From NCBI RefSeq assembly GCF_003989665.1, contig NZ_RZIJ01000013.1, positions 124,001 to 188,000 of the forward strand: DNA of 64,000 nt, read 5' to 3'. The position numbers and the translations under genes were made by a program. The notes beneath the pieces were generated by a model. It had not been told where the DNA came from. It saw nothing but the letters and a program-made list of their open reading frames with translations, and did not search any database. Below are positions 44,068-53,280 of this stretch, piece after piece. Origin of the DNA: Azospirillum doebereinerae. Its GTDB lineage: Bacteria > Pseudomonadota > Alphaproteobacteria > Azospirillales > Azospirillaceae. Each line of letters begins with the position of its first letter. The stretch's first letter is position 1.

Positions 44068-45237
44068 ATGGTCTCTCCCTCGCAGGCACTTGCCATCGCC
44101 GTTCAACATCACAAGGCAGGCCGTCTCGGCGAGGCGGAGGCGGTGTATGACGCCATCTTGCGGCAAGTGCCCGGCTTCTCGGACGCGCTCTATCTGTGGG
44201 GGGTGGCGCGCGGCCAGCGAGGCGACCGGCCGATGGCGGATCTGCTCTGCCGTCAGGCGGTTGAGCAGAACGCCAAGCTGAAGCTGTTCGATACGGAATT
44301 GGGGGAGCCCATCCGCGGACGTGGCGACTTCGATCATCTGGCCCGGCTGTTCGCCGCGGACATCGCGCTGCGGCCCGGCTGCCGTCTGGTCGCCCGGACA
44401 GGAGGCACCGAAGCCGATCTGTCGCTGCGCCCGTACCTGTCGGGCGTGACCCTGTGCTGCATCGACACCTTCTATCATGACTACGCCCTGGTCGCTCTGA
44501 AGAATTGCTTGGCCCAGTGCCGCTTCGACGACGTGCTCTTCCTGACGGACCGCGATTTCGGACTGCCGACCATCCGGTCCCGGGTGATCGACCGGCTGCC
44601 GACCTCGGAGGCCTACAGCCATTTCGTCCTCAAGGAGCTGCATCGGCACATCGAAACGCCCCATGTCCTGATTGCCCAATGGGACGGTTTTGTCCTGGAT
44701 GTGCGGCTGTGGTCGGAAGAGTACCGGGCCTACGATTACATCGGCGCCCGCTGGACGTTGTTCGACGATGCCATGAACGTCGGCAACGGGGGCTTCTCGT
44801 TGCGTTCGCGCCGCCTGCTGCAGGCGACGGCCGATCCGGACTTCACCCAGATTCATCCGGAAGACTACCACATGTGCCGGACCCACCGGGCCCTGTTGCA
44901 GGAGCGTTACGGCATCACCTATGCCCCCGCCGATTTGGCCGACCGTTTTTCGGTCGAGCGGATCGCTTCCGGCGACGAGGTGGCGAACCCGATCGAGACC
45001 TTCGGCTTCCACAGCCTGTTCCGCATGCACCGGGTGATCGATCCCGACCAGTTGGAGAATTTCCTGGACGATGTACCGCCTTCGACCTTGAAGGGAGGCA
45101 GCATGATCCTGCTCGGGGCCTCCTACCTGCACACTGGCCGCCCCGTCCAGGCGAGGGCCGTCGCGTCGCGCATCCTGGCGCTGGAACCGGAGCACAAGAA
45201 CAAGGACGTGCTCATGCAGATCCTGGAAGCGCATTGA
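44068..45237 (+). CDS. TPR-linked DUF5672 protein, putative glycosyltransferase
   Basis: Protein of 389 residues. The first about 65 form a TPR-like pair (ALAIAVQHHKAGRLGEAEAVYDAIL). The remainder matches DUF5672: VTLCCIDTFYHDYALVALKNCLAQCRFDDVLFLTD, FVLKELHRHIETPHVLIAQWDGFVLDVRLW, YDYIGARW and MNVGNGGFSLRSRRLL, a GT-A-like pattern seen in glycan clusters. Activity is presumed, not shown. It lies 75 bp upstream of the SpsF gene on the same strand, so it may share its transcript. Confidence 0.75.
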   Translation: MVSPSQALAIAVQHHKAGRLGEAEAVYDAILRQVPGFSDALYLWGVARGQRGDRPMADLLCRQAVEQNAKLKLFDTELGEPIRGRGDFDHLARLFAADIALRPGCRLVARTGGTEADLSLRPYLSGVTLCCIDTFYHDYALVALKNCLAQCRFDDVLFLTDRDFGLPTIRSRVIDRLPTSEAYSHFVLKELHRHIETPHVLIAQWDGFVLDVRLWSEEYRAYDYIGARWTLFDDAMNVGNGGFSLRSRRLLQATADPDFTQIHPEDYHMCRTHRALLQERYGITYAPADLADRFSVERIASGDEVANPIETFGFHSLFRMHRVIDPDQLENFLDDVPPSTLKGGSMILLGASYLHTGRPVQARAVASRILALEPEHKNKDVLMQILEAH

Positions 45238-45312
45238 GGAGGGGGCGATGACTCGTGAAAAGCGGACCGCCCGGACCGCCATCGGTGTCCGCAGGCTAGG
45301 CACGGCCTCCTG

Positions 45313-46026
45313 ATGGCGGGCGTCGGTGTCATCCTGCAGGCCCGGATGGGGTCGACCCGGTTGCCTGGCAAGGTGCTGCGGCCACTCGCCGGCGTTCCCA
45401 TGCTGGGGAGGATTCTCGACCGTCTGGGGCGTTGCCGTGCCGTCGACCGGCTGGTCGTGGCCACCAGCGACCGACCGGCCGACGATGCGGTGGCGGCGTT
45501 CGTCGCCGACCGCGGCGTTGGCCTGTTCCGGGGGTCCGAGACGGATGTGCTGGACCGCTATCACCAATGCGCCGCCGCCTTCGGCTTCGACGTCGTCGTG
45601 CGCGCCACCGGCGACAACCCGTTCGTCGATCCCGAGGAAGGCGACCGTCTGATCGCCTTCTTGTTTGAACAGGGTCTCGACTACGCTTGCGCCTTTCCCG
45701 ATTTCGGCAGCGGGCTTCCCGTGGGGGTCGGGCTGGAGGTCATGACGGCGGAGGCGCTGTCCCGCTCCTGGCGTCACGGATGCGACGCCAACCATCGTGA
45801 GCACGTCAACGAATACATACAGGAGCGCCCAGCCCTGTTCCGTCAGGCGGTTCCGGGCACGCCGCCCGACAAGCGGGCGCCGGGACTGCGGTTGACGGTC
45901 GACACGCCGGAAGATTTCCATCGCGCCGAAACCCTGCACGCGGCGTACGGCGCCGAGCGCGGAGAGGGCGAACCCGACACGCCCTGGCTGGTGGCGGCGG
46001 CCCGCACCCGGGGCTGGGTGTCATGA
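45313..46026 (+). CDS. SpsF-like cytidylyltransferase family protein
   Basis: Protein of 237 residues with the nucleotidyltransferase signature GVILQARMGSTRLPGKVLRPLAG, then VVATSDRPADDAVA, LFRGSETDVLDRYHQCA, RATGDNPFVDP and REHVNEYI. SpsF/NeuA-type enzymes activate an acidic nine-carbon sugar (nonulosonic acid) as CMP-sugar, or act on related sugars. It overlaps the SpsG-like gene (ATGA), and an SpsE-like synthase lies at 62.4 kb, so the trio SpsE-SpsF-SpsG is present but split. Confidence 0.87.
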   Translation: MAGVGVILQARMGSTRLPGKVLRPLAGVPMLGRILDRLGRCRAVDRLVVATSDRPADDAVAAFVADRGVGLFRGSETDVLDRYHQCAAAFGFDVVVRATGDNPFVDPEEGDRLIAFLFEQGLDYACAFPDFGSGLPVGVGLEVMTAEALSRSWRHGCDANHREHVNEYIQERPALFRQAVPGTPPDKRAPGLRLTVDTPEDFHRAETLHAAYGAERGEGEPDTPWLVAAARTRGWVS

Positions 46027-47000
46027 TCGTCGGCTTTCTCACCGGTGGAGATCCGGTGACGGGCATGGGTCATGTCTTCCGCTGCCTGGCATTGGCGGAG
46101 TTGTTGCGGGAGACCGGCGTCCCCGTCGTCTTCGTGATGACCGGCGACGAGGTGGCGTCCGCGCTGGTGAGGGAGCGCGGGCTGGGGCCGGTGCTGCGCT
46201 GGAAGGATGACCCTCTGCCCGACGGCCGTTGGGACGCGCTGGTGGTGGATCAACTGAGCAACGATCCCGCGCTCCTCGCCACTCTGAAGAGGCGGGCCGG
46301 CCGGTTGGTCGTGCTCGACGATACCGGCCTCGGCCATTGGGTGGCCGATGTTGCGGTGAATGGGCTGTATCGTTGCCCTATCCCGCGCCCGGCCGGAAAC
46401 CGGACCGTCAGCGTGGGCGGCCTTGCCTATCTTGCCATAGCTCCGGGCTTCGGCGCCCAACCTTTCGAGGTCCGCCCCACCATTGCGGCGCTCCTGCTGA
46501 CCCAGGGCGGGAGCGACACGTATGGCCTGACCCCCTGCCTGTTGCAGGAATTGCGGCCTTGGCTTGCCCGCCATCCCGATGTGACGGTCCATGTCCACAC
46601 CGGCCCGGCTTTCCATCATGAGGCGGCATTGACGGCGGCCTCCGCCGGGTTGCCGGTGGTCCAGCACCGGCGGCTGCCCGACATGGCCGGCTTCATGGCG
46701 GGGATGGATGTCGCCGTTGCGGCTGGCGGCGTGATGGCCTGCGAATTGGCTGCCGTCGGAGTGCCATCGGTCCTGACGACCGGCGAAGAGAAGGAATTGG
46801 AAACGACCGCCGATCTTGCCCGTCATGGTGGTGCCGTCGATCTCGGCCGTCATGGCCCCGACACCGGGCAGCGTCTGGCGGCGGCGCTGGATGATCTGAG
46901 CAGCGCCGGCCGCCGGCGGGCGTGCTCCGGAGCGGCGCGGGCGACCGTAGACGGGCAAGGCGCTCGCCGGTTGCTCGATCTGATTCTCGGACGTGGATGA
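46023..47000 (+). CDS. SpsG/PseG-like UDP-sugar hydrolase
   Basis: Protein of 325 residues of the GT-B-like PseG/SpsG fold: FLTGGDPVTGMGHVFRCLALAELL with the conserved GxGHxxR, LVVDQL, VVLDDTG, LLLTQGGSDTYGL, then VAVAAGGVMACELAAVGVPSVLTT. PseG cleaves UDP from UDP-2,4-diacetamido-trideoxy-altrose in pseudaminic acid synthesis; the SpsG relatives do similar chemistry. Its coupling with SpsF supports a nonulosonic acid pathway. The exact sugar cannot be told. Confidence 0.85.
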   Translation: MIVGFLTGGDPVTGMGHVFRCLALAELLRETGVPVVFVMTGDEVASALVRERGLGPVLRWKDDPLPDGRWDALVVDQLSNDPALLATLKRRAGRLVVLDDTGLGHWVADVAVNGLYRCPIPRPAGNRTVSVGGLAYLAIAPGFGAQPFEVRPTIAALLLTQGGSDTYGLTPCLLQELRPWLARHPDVTVHVHTGPAFHHEAALTAASAGLPVVQHRRLPDMAGFMAGMDVAVAAGGVMACELAAVGVPSVLTTGEEKELETTADLARHGGAVDLGRHGPDTGQRLAAALDDLSSAGRRRACSGAARATVDGQGARRLLDLILGRG

Positions 47001-47289
47001 AGAGGGCGCCGGTGACGGCGCAGCCGAATGATCCTATGGGAACCGTGGAGGAGTGGGGCGGAGGCTGATTGCCGGCTGGAAACTGTCGTCGATGTTTTCT
47101 CGACTGGGGCAGGGGTAATGTCACCAATGCGAGGGCCGTCTTCTGGCTTGCCGGCGGTGTGTGGCTGGAGACTGGAAGAAATTACGTCATCAAAAGCCGT
47201 GCCTTCTCCCAATTGACAGTCGTCCATCTTTTCTCTTAAATAGGTTTATTCGGTTTCTATTGAACGCAAACACAACGGCTTGATTATTC

Positions 47290-48252
47290 ATGCAGAACGT
47301 CAACATTCCGGTTCCTGACGACGTCAACCGAATTCTGAATGATCTGACCCGGCATTTTCAGACATCGTCGGATGCGGAAACCATTCATCATGCCTTGCGG
47401 CTTTCTCAATTGGTGGCATCCTGTTCAAGCGACGGCGTGGCGCGGATGGTCAATTCCGAGAACAAGATCGTCTCGGTTCGACTGTCGGCAAACCCATATG
47501 CAAGCATACTGAGCGAAAACGCCCGTTTTCGTGACGTTCACGCCGGACAGCGCGGCTTTATTCTATGCAATGGCGAGAGCATAAAGCAACAGGATTTGAC
47601 CCCGTTGCGCAATGAAACCGTCATGACAGTATCGAATGGCTATTTTCATACCGATTACGAGATTATTCGGCCCCGATATCATTGCTTGCCGCAGATTACT
47701 TATACATCGATCTGGACTCGAGAGACCACGGTGTCTTGGTTCCGTGAAATGCACGCTCAATTATTGTCTGAAGTTATTTTCCTGAGTACTTCAGAGTGTG
47801 CGCTTGTTCAAGAGGAAAAGCTGTTTCCGGGTCGTGATGTTCGTTACGTCGATATGCGTTTGGGCATGGCAATGCCAACGGATGGTGCGATTTTCGATAT
47901 CACGCGTACGATCCCGTCAATCCAGTCCTCCCCAATCCTTTGCCTGATGCTCATGATGTATATGGGGTTCAAAGAGATTTATCTGATCGGCACCGATCAT
48001 GATCAAATTCAGAAGGGGGTCTATAAATATCCTTTTGAACCAAGAGCGGTAAAGGATGCGGATCACAGTGTCGATGCGGCCGGTCGGCCCACCGAGTCCA
48101 TGTTTGATCAAATGACCAGTATGATCAGTCTCTGGGCGCAATATCGTGTCATGAAATCTTTGGCGCATCGCAATGGTATTAAAATATACAACTCCTCCAA
48201 TGGCGGTATGTTGGACGAATTTGAAAGAATATCGTTAGAATCTCTTTTCTAG
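47290..48252 (+). CDS. DUF115 (Maf-like) protein with RHH-like N-terminus
   Basis: Protein of 320 residues, paralogous to the protein at 13593. The DUF115 part reads GQRGFILCNGESIKQQDLTPL, MTVSNGYFHTDYEIIRPRYHC and MLMMYMGFKEIYLIGTDHDQ, ending with GMLDEFERIS. The first about 65 residues (NIPVPDDVNRILNDLTRHFQ, then TSSDAETIHHALRLSQLVAS and VARMVNSENKIVSVRL) look like a ribbon-helix-helix domain plus a trailing hairpin. DUF115/Maf proteins are implicated in attaching nonulosonic acids to flagellin, which suits the SpsE/F/G genes around it. The gene is AT-richer than its neighbours, as is the following methyltransferase, suggesting acquisition as a unit. Confidence 0.82.
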   Translation: MQNVNIPVPDDVNRILNDLTRHFQTSSDAETIHHALRLSQLVASCSSDGVARMVNSENKIVSVRLSANPYASILSENARFRDVHAGQRGFILCNGESIKQQDLTPLRNETVMTVSNGYFHTDYEIIRPRYHCLPQITYTSIWTRETTVSWFREMHAQLLSEVIFLSTSECALVQEEKLFPGRDVRYVDMRLGMAMPTDGAIFDITRTIPSIQSSPILCLMLMMYMGFKEIYLIGTDHDQIQKGVYKYPFEPRAVKDADHSVDAAGRPTESMFDQMTSMISLWAQYRVMKSLAHRNGIKIYNSSNGGMLDEFERISLESLF

Positions 48253-48302
48253 TTTATTGTGGCATGATCAAGCACTTTGATAAGTTTTGCTTGATTTTAT
48301 GT

Positions 48303-48308
48303 TATAAT
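48303..48308 (+). promoter_or_regulatory. TATAAT -10-like box
   Basis: TATAAT in an AT-rich spacer about 50 bp before the interrupted methyltransferase gene. A matching -35 box at standard spacing is not convincing. Confidence 0.3.
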
Positions 48309-48356
48309 GGTTGCAATGACGCAAATGATCTTGGCTGATTTGAAGGGAAAGCAAAA

Positions 48357-49019
48357 ATGACAATCGAAAACTATTTGCGCCCCCTTATGGAGATTTTTTG
48401 GCTGCGACCAGAAACAGCGGCTTGGCGCGCTTGTGATTGCTTGGCATTGCATGAGGTGGAATTTACTGGTCCTATTGCTGACGTAGGTTGCGGCGATGGA
48501 CTTTTTAGTTTTACACGCGCCGGTGGGCGGTTGAATTCAGCCTACGACATGTTCTCAACCGTAAACGAGCTGGAAGAATTTTTCGACAAGGTCGATATAT
48601 ATGATCATTTCGATGAGAATACTACTATTCCTATAGTGACTGAAAAGCCGTTGTATAACATTGATGTTGGAGTCGATCAAAAACTATCCCTTCTCAAGAA
48701 GGCATATTCTCTCGGATTGTATAATGAAGTCCGACCGGCTGATGCCAATGAAAGTTTACCTTTGGAAGATGGAAGATTTTACACAATATATTCCAATATT
48801 GTTTATTGGCTTGATAATTATAGAAATACTTTGCGTGAGATGCGTCGCGCATTGGCTGAGGATGGTCAAATTATCCTGCAGCTTCCTAATATTACGATGA
48901 GAGATTATTCCTTTTTTCAACGGCTCTACGTCCGCACCGGGGATCCTTCATGGGAATGGCTGCATCTTATTGATCGCGGACGAAGTGATAATATCCGCCA
49001 ATGCGGGGTGACGCCATAG
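48357..49019 (+). pseudogene. SAM methyltransferase, 5' part (cut by Tn3-family transposon)
   Basis: Methyltransferase frame with ADVGCGDGLFSFTRAGGRLNSAYD as motif I, LPLEDGRFYTIYSNIVYWLDNY and LAEDGQIILQLPNITMRDY. Native codons end at 49004 (…DNIRQC); the last five codons to the stop lie in the transposon end. The missing C-terminus is at 57045-57338. Removing the transposon and one copy of AATGC restores one frame (…RQC-KTYAEWKE…) of about 314 codons. The truncated product probably lacks function. The native part is notably AT-rich. Confidence 0.9.
49000..49004. repeat. Target-site duplication AATGC, left copy
   Basis: AATGC directly before the left transposon end; the identical right copy is at 57040-57044. 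Five-base duplications are the rule for the Tn3 family. Confidence 0.9.
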
Positions 49020-49052
49020 AACGGGCGGAAATATACGCTAAGCGGACAAAGC
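49005..49052 (+). repeat. Left terminal inverted repeat of the Tn3-family element
   Basis: Begins GGGGTGACGCCATAGAACGG and ends CTAAGCGGACAAAGC. It differs from the right repeat at two of 48 positions, including the outermost base (G versus C). Confidence 0.95.
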
Positions 49053-49331
49053 AGGAACGGTTCTTGCTGTCCATCAGACCTCCGTTTGACGGGCAGCGAG
49101 CAACTGGAGGTGGATTTCCGGTTTGCATCCTATGCCCGGTCGTTCTGGCTCAGCCTCTACGATTCCGAAAGCTGACATCATCGCCTGCCGAGCTGCTACA
49201 GCGGTCGCGCTCCCCATTCCAACTTATCTGGATTCCTGGCTATCCGGTTTTCGGTCTTGCCAGAAATACTGAAATCATTATCTTGCCACTGTGAGCATCG
49301 ACGCATGTGTCCGCGAATAAGGGGATTTCGG
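49053..49331. other. Transposon left-end spacer, no gene seen
   Basis: About 280 bp between the left inverted repeat and the RHH-like gene, with no recognised protein. It presumably contains the promoter of the cargo operon. Confidence 0.45.
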
Positions 49332-49508
49332 ATGGCTGGCAGCTCGGATAGTGGCGGTGCGGCCGACGGCGATAATAAGACGCTGAACTTCAAGGTAAGC
49401 CTGGATTTCAAGAAGGAGTTCAAGGGCTTCGCGGTGTCACAGGGCATCACGATGACTGAGCTTCTCAAGGAAGGATTCGCTCTCTCGAAGAAGAAGCGAG
49501 AGAAATGA
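49332..49508 (+). CDS. Small RHH-like protein, possible cargo regulator
   Basis: 58 residues: a flexible start (AGSSDSGGAADGDNK) then TLNFKVSLDFKKEFKGFAVS and QGITMTELLKEGFALSKKKRE, which fits a ribbon-helix-helix (strand, helix, turn, helix). Small DNA-binding proteins before restriction-modification genes often control expression. The TGA stop overlaps the ATG of an 18-codon ORF leading to the methyltransferase, so the three are translationally chained. Regulation is inference. Confidence 0.6.
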   Translation: MAGSSDSGGAADGDNKTLNFKVSLDFKKEFKGFAVSQGITMTELLKEGFALSKKKREK

Positions 49509-49561
49509 CTGCCCGCGCCGAACAGTTTGCGGCTGCGCCTTGGGACGCGCCGCAGCGATGA
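49505..49561 (+). CDS. 18-codon relay ORF between RHH-like gene and methyltransferase
   Basis: ATG at 49505 overlaps the upstream TGA, and its own TGA (49559-49561) overlaps the methyltransferase ATG (49558). It would encode 18 residues beginning MTARAEQF. With overlaps on both sides it looks like a coupling device or leader peptide. Coding is unproven. Confidence 0.45.
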   Translation: MTARAEQFAAAPWDAPQR

Positions 49562-52428
49562 CGATTCCCCCCCCCGACGACACTTTCGCGGCGGCACAGT
49601 GGCTGTTTGCCATTGGCAACGGCAACCTCCCGCTCACCGAAGGGCTGGTCGCGGTCGACGGCTTCAATCCAGAAGGGCAATTGCCCGACGTGGTGTCCGT
49701 CGTCGAGCGCGCGCAAAGCTACGGCGCGCGTGCCGTGCTGTTCGAAGCGGAGCGCCATGGCCGCGCGCCGGTCGCGCAGGCGTTCGTGTTCAATCAGCAG
49801 GACCATAGCGATGACGCCGAATTTGCCGAACTCCACAAGCGTCTGTGGAGCTGGGGTGGCGTCCCGCTCATCTATCGAACCGGTCCCGGCGTTATCCAAC
49901 TCTTCCGCTGCGTCCACGAACCCGACTTCCTGGGCGATGACGACATCCCGATCATCAACCCGATCCGGACGCTAAAGGTCGGCGCCGACATCGCCGCACG
50001 GGAGATTTGGTGGGATTTCGACCGTATCCATAACGGTGCGATCTGGGACGATCCCGACGCCTGCGACCTCATGCTGTCCGCCTCGAAGTCGGCGCATCGC
50101 CAGCTCGTCGCCGGCGTGCGGGCGCTCGCCATCCAGCTTTCGAACAGCGGGCTCCTTGATGGGCGGCTGCGCCGGCGGCTTCTCATCCTCTCGCTGCTGA
50201 TCGCCTATCTCGAAGAGCGGCTTGTCCTACAGCCCGAGGATTTCGCTGCGGCGCTACCCGGCGCCGAGCGCTTCTTCCAAGTGCTAGCCAATGGGCCGGC
50301 TCTCGTCAAATTGCTCGAGACGCTGGAGGAGCGCTTCAACGGCCACGTCTTCCGGCTAACCGATGCGGACCGCAACGTGCTCAGCTCAAGCACCGAACTC
50401 GGCCGTTATGCCCGCTTGGTCCAGGGCTATGAGGACGAGAACGGCCAGATCAGCTTCTGGCGCCTCTATTCGTTCCGCGACCTCCCCGTCGAGCTCATCA
50501 GCAATATCTACCAGCTGTTCGTGAAGGACGCATCCAGCTCGATCTACACACCGCCTGCACTCGTGCGGCTGATGCTCGAGGAAGTGCTGGATTGGGGCCG
50601 GATCGACAAGCTGATGGCTGGCGACGGTGTCATATTGGACCCAGCATGCGGATCGGGTGTGTTCTTGGTCGAAGCCTATAAACGGCTCGTCCTTCACTGG
50701 CGGTCGCGCAACGGCTGGGGCCGACCGGGCGTCGACGTGCTGCGCAAGCTGCTCATCCGCGTTCATGGCATCGATCTCGAAGACGGCGCGGTCGAGCTCG
50801 CGGCGTTCAGCCTGTGCCTTAGTCTTTGCGATGCGCTGGAACCAATGGAGATCCGTGCGAGCATCAAACTGTTCCCGCAGCTCGCCGGCGAAACATTGCA
50901 CCACAGCTGCTTCTTCGACGCGAAGCGGCGGTCCCTCGTTAACTCCCCCGTCTCAATCGTGATCGGCAATCCGCCATTTGAATCCGTGCTCACGACGGAC
51001 GGCGCGAAGCGAAGTGCAGCAGCCTATGGCGAGGAGCACGGCCAGCTAGCCGACAACCAACTGGCCTATCTGTTCCTGCACGACGCGATGGGCATGCTCG
51101 CTCAGAACGGCGTCCTTGCGATGATCGAGCCGGCGGGCTTCCTCTACAACCGAAATGCACAGAACTTTCGGCGGGCATTCCTAGAGCAGTGGCGCGTGCG
51201 CGAACTGCTCGACTTCGTGTCGGTCCGTGGCATGTTCAAAAAGGGCGCTGCCGACCCCAAGATCGTGGTCGTCATCGCCGAGGCGACCAAGCCCGAGGCG
51301 AATAACCGTATTCTTCATGCCGTCTTCCGTCGCAGCGGAAGGGCGACCGCCGAGCAGGGATTCGACATCGACTATTACGATCTCCATTGGGTCCGGAACA
51401 CCGAGGCCAAGGAGGCCGCTGATATATGGCGCTCGAACCTCCTCGGCGGTAGCCGTGTACGCGATCTGGTTCAGCGTCTTCGGCAATATCCAACGCTGCG
51501 AGATGCCGCCATACGTCACGAGTGGGACTTCGGTGAAGGCTTTATTGCAGGTGGCCGAGCCGTTTCTCGGTCTGCAGAACACTTGATTGGTCAGCCGCTG
51601 CTTCCAACGGAGTCGCTCTCTGACACAGGAATTGACGCCACCTATCTGCAGAAAGTGCCAGATCAACCGATCAAAGGCCCTCGTTCCGCGAAACGTTTCA
51701 CTCCTCCGTTCCTATTGGTAAAAGAAAACGAGGACATTCACCATGGGCTTTGGAACGGTCACTATTTAACCTACAAGCACCGCATCATGGGTTTTGCTGC
51801 AAAGGAACACGATCTGCCCAGACTAGAGGCGATCGAGGCATGGTTGCGCAAGGAACGAACCGTTCTCAGGGCGTACATTGCGGGGATTAGCGCCAGTCTA
51901 TTTGTGCAGCGTGCCAGCGCAATTCTGCAAGCGGACATTCTTGCTCTCCCGTACCCCGATGACGAAGACCTCGACCTGAGTGAAAACGAGCGCATCGTCG
52001 CCGAGGATATCGTCGACTTTCAGCGCGACTTCATCCGGCTCGGGACCGGCGCCAAGGTCATGCAGAAGGTGCCAGAGGCAGCGCTCGCGACCTTCGATGA
52101 GGTACTCACCACCCAGCTCGGCCAAGTCTATGGTCGCAAGCCACTAAGTCCCCTATCCGCCTATCATTGGGCTGGCGCGGTCTGCAAAGCCTATGCTTTC
52201 GGCAGTGGCGCCGTGGACTGGTCGGGTGCCGAGGAACTGCGCGAGAGGCTCGATGCCCTGCTGTGCGAGCGCCGAAAGTCCGGCCTGAACATCACTCGCA
52301 TCGTCCGCCTCTACGACAAAGAATTCTTGTTCCTGCTGAAGCCCGATCGGCATCGCTTCTGGACTCGGTCAATTGCCCTGCGCGACGCCGACGATGTGCT
52401 CGCTGACCTCCGAGCGCAAGGCTACTGA
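49558..52428 (+). CDS. N6-adenine DNA methyltransferase (large, RM/defence type)
   Basis: 956 residues from ATG 49558 (a TTG at 49540 is possible). SAM-binding motif I DPACGSG is at 361-367 and the catalytic motif IV NPPF at 471-474, the gamma-type order of N6-adenine methylases as in type IIG and type I enzymes. The first about 300 residues are a separate domain with no clear nuclease motif. The last about 300 (from about 640), including FTPPFLLVKENEDIH and YKHRIMGFAA, probably recognise DNA. It is followed one base later by the nuclease candidate, suggesting a split restriction-modification or phage-defence pair. Confidence 0.85.
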   Translation: MTIPPPDDTFAAAQWLFAIGNGNLPLTEGLVAVDGFNPEGQLPDVVSVVERAQSYGARAVLFEAERHGRAPVAQAFVFNQQDHSDDAEFAELHKRLWSWGGVPLIYRTGPGVIQLFRCVHEPDFLGDDDIPIINPIRTLKVGADIAAREIWWDFDRIHNGAIWDDPDACDLMLSASKSAHRQLVAGVRALAIQLSNSGLLDGRLRRRLLILSLLIAYLEERLVLQPEDFAAALPGAERFFQVLANGPALVKLLETLEERFNGHVFRLTDADRNVLSSSTELGRYARLVQGYEDENGQISFWRLYSFRDLPVELISNIYQLFVKDASSSIYTPPALVRLMLEEVLDWGRIDKLMAGDGVILDPACGSGVFLVEAYKRLVLHWRSRNGWGRPGVDVLRKLLIRVHGIDLEDGAVELAAFSLCLSLCDALEPMEIRASIKLFPQLAGETLHHSCFFDAKRRSLVNSPVSIVIGNPPFESVLTTDGAKRSAAAYGEEHGQLADNQLAYLFLHDAMGMLAQNGVLAMIEPAGFLYNRNAQNFRRAFLEQWRVRELLDFVSVRGMFKKGAADPKIVVVIAEATKPEANNRILHAVFRRSGRATAEQGFDIDYYDLHWVRNTEAKEAADIWRSNLLGGSRVRDLVQRLRQYPTLRDAAIRHEWDFGEGFIAGGRAVSRSAEHLIGQPLLPTESLSDTGIDATYLQKVPDQPIKGPRSAKRFTPPFLLVKENEDIHHGLWNGHYLTYKHRIMGFAAKEHDLPRLEAIEAWLRKERTVLRAYIAGISASLFVQRASAILQADILALPYPDDEDLDLSENERIVAEDIVDFQRDFIRLGTGAKVMQKVPEAALATFDEVLTTQLGQVYGRKPLSPLSAYHWAGAVCKAYAFGSGAVDWSGAEELRERLDALLCERRKSGLNITRIVRLYDKEFLFLLKPDRHRFWTRSIALRDADDVLADLRAQGY

Positions 52429-52429
52429 T

Positions 52430-53173
52430 ATGCTGGCAGACGAAGGCAATACCACGGCCCATTTGGGCACACTCACCGATGATCTGCTGCTGCCCAAGGA
52501 GTGGATCTCGTCTCTCATCGCGTTTATCGCCGGTGCCCTTCCGGCATGGCGCGACGACCCCCGCCGCGCGGAGGAGACGGCCGAAAACCAGCTTACGAAG
52601 CAGCTATGTGGTCGCCTTAACAGCCTGTGTCGCCATACGCCCGGGTGGAACTTCTTGCAGTTCCGCCGCGAAGAACCCGACGAGAGCGATGGCCGCCGCG
52701 CGATCGACTTGGTGGCAAGCCCGGCCGGCACCATCATCTGGATTAGCGGCCGCAGCTATGACGATTTTCAGTACCTGCTCCCAATCGAGTGCAAGCGTCT
52801 GCCTACTCCGGAAGGCAAGGACCGTGACCCACGCGAATATGTGATCACCGGTAGCAGCTCCACCGGTGGGATTCAGCGCTTCAAGGCGGGCCATCACGGC
52901 GACCAACATGAACGCGCCGCCATGATCGGGTATGTCCAGGCGAACGACGTTACCCATTGGCACAAGACGGTGGGCACGTGGATCGACGACCTCGCGACCA
53001 ACTCGGTCACTGGATGGTCGGTGGCCGACAAGCTCACGCTTGCAAGCCACGACAAGACGACGCGCGTCGCCACGCTCGCGTCGACCCACGATCGGACAAA
53101 AGGGATCACGTCTAACATCCAGATCGACCATCTCTGGGTAGAAATGTGCTCCACCCGCGACCAGTCTACTTGA
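52430..53173 (+). CDS. PD-(D/E)XK-type nuclease candidate
   Basis: 247 residues from the ATG one base after the methyltransferase stop; a longer frame from 52373 overlaps it. AIDLVAS with D93, a beta turn, and LLPIECKRL with E120-C-K122 fit the D-(x)n-ExK core of restriction nucleases, and E52 in AENQLTKQL could be the extra helix Glu. I do not recognise a named family. Placed with a DNA methyltransferase it is the obvious cutting partner, though it might instead serve another step. The motif assignment is by eye. Confidence 0.6.
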   Translation: MLADEGNTTAHLGTLTDDLLLPKEWISSLIAFIAGALPAWRDDPRRAEETAENQLTKQLCGRLNSLCRHTPGWNFLQFRREEPDESDGRRAIDLVASPAGTIIWISGRSYDDFQYLLPIECKRLPTPEGKDRDPREYVITGSSSTGGIQRFKAGHHGDQHERAAMIGYVQANDVTHWHKTVGTWIDDLATNSVTGWSVADKLTLASHDKTTRVATLASTHDRTKGITSNIQIDHLWVEMCSTRDQST

Positions 53174-53280
53174 GGAACGACCTCAAGAGAGGATCGTGGT
53201 TTGGGCTGGCAGGGCATCCTTGCGCTCGGGCTGTCAGATCGCCTCTTGGGGGCACGACGTAGAATGGGCGAAAAATCACG

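Noticed and set aside
49540-49557. TTG start for the DNA methylase six codons upstream
   Set aside because: The ATG at 49558 overlaps the relay ORF stop and is a stronger start codon; TTG remains possible but less likely.
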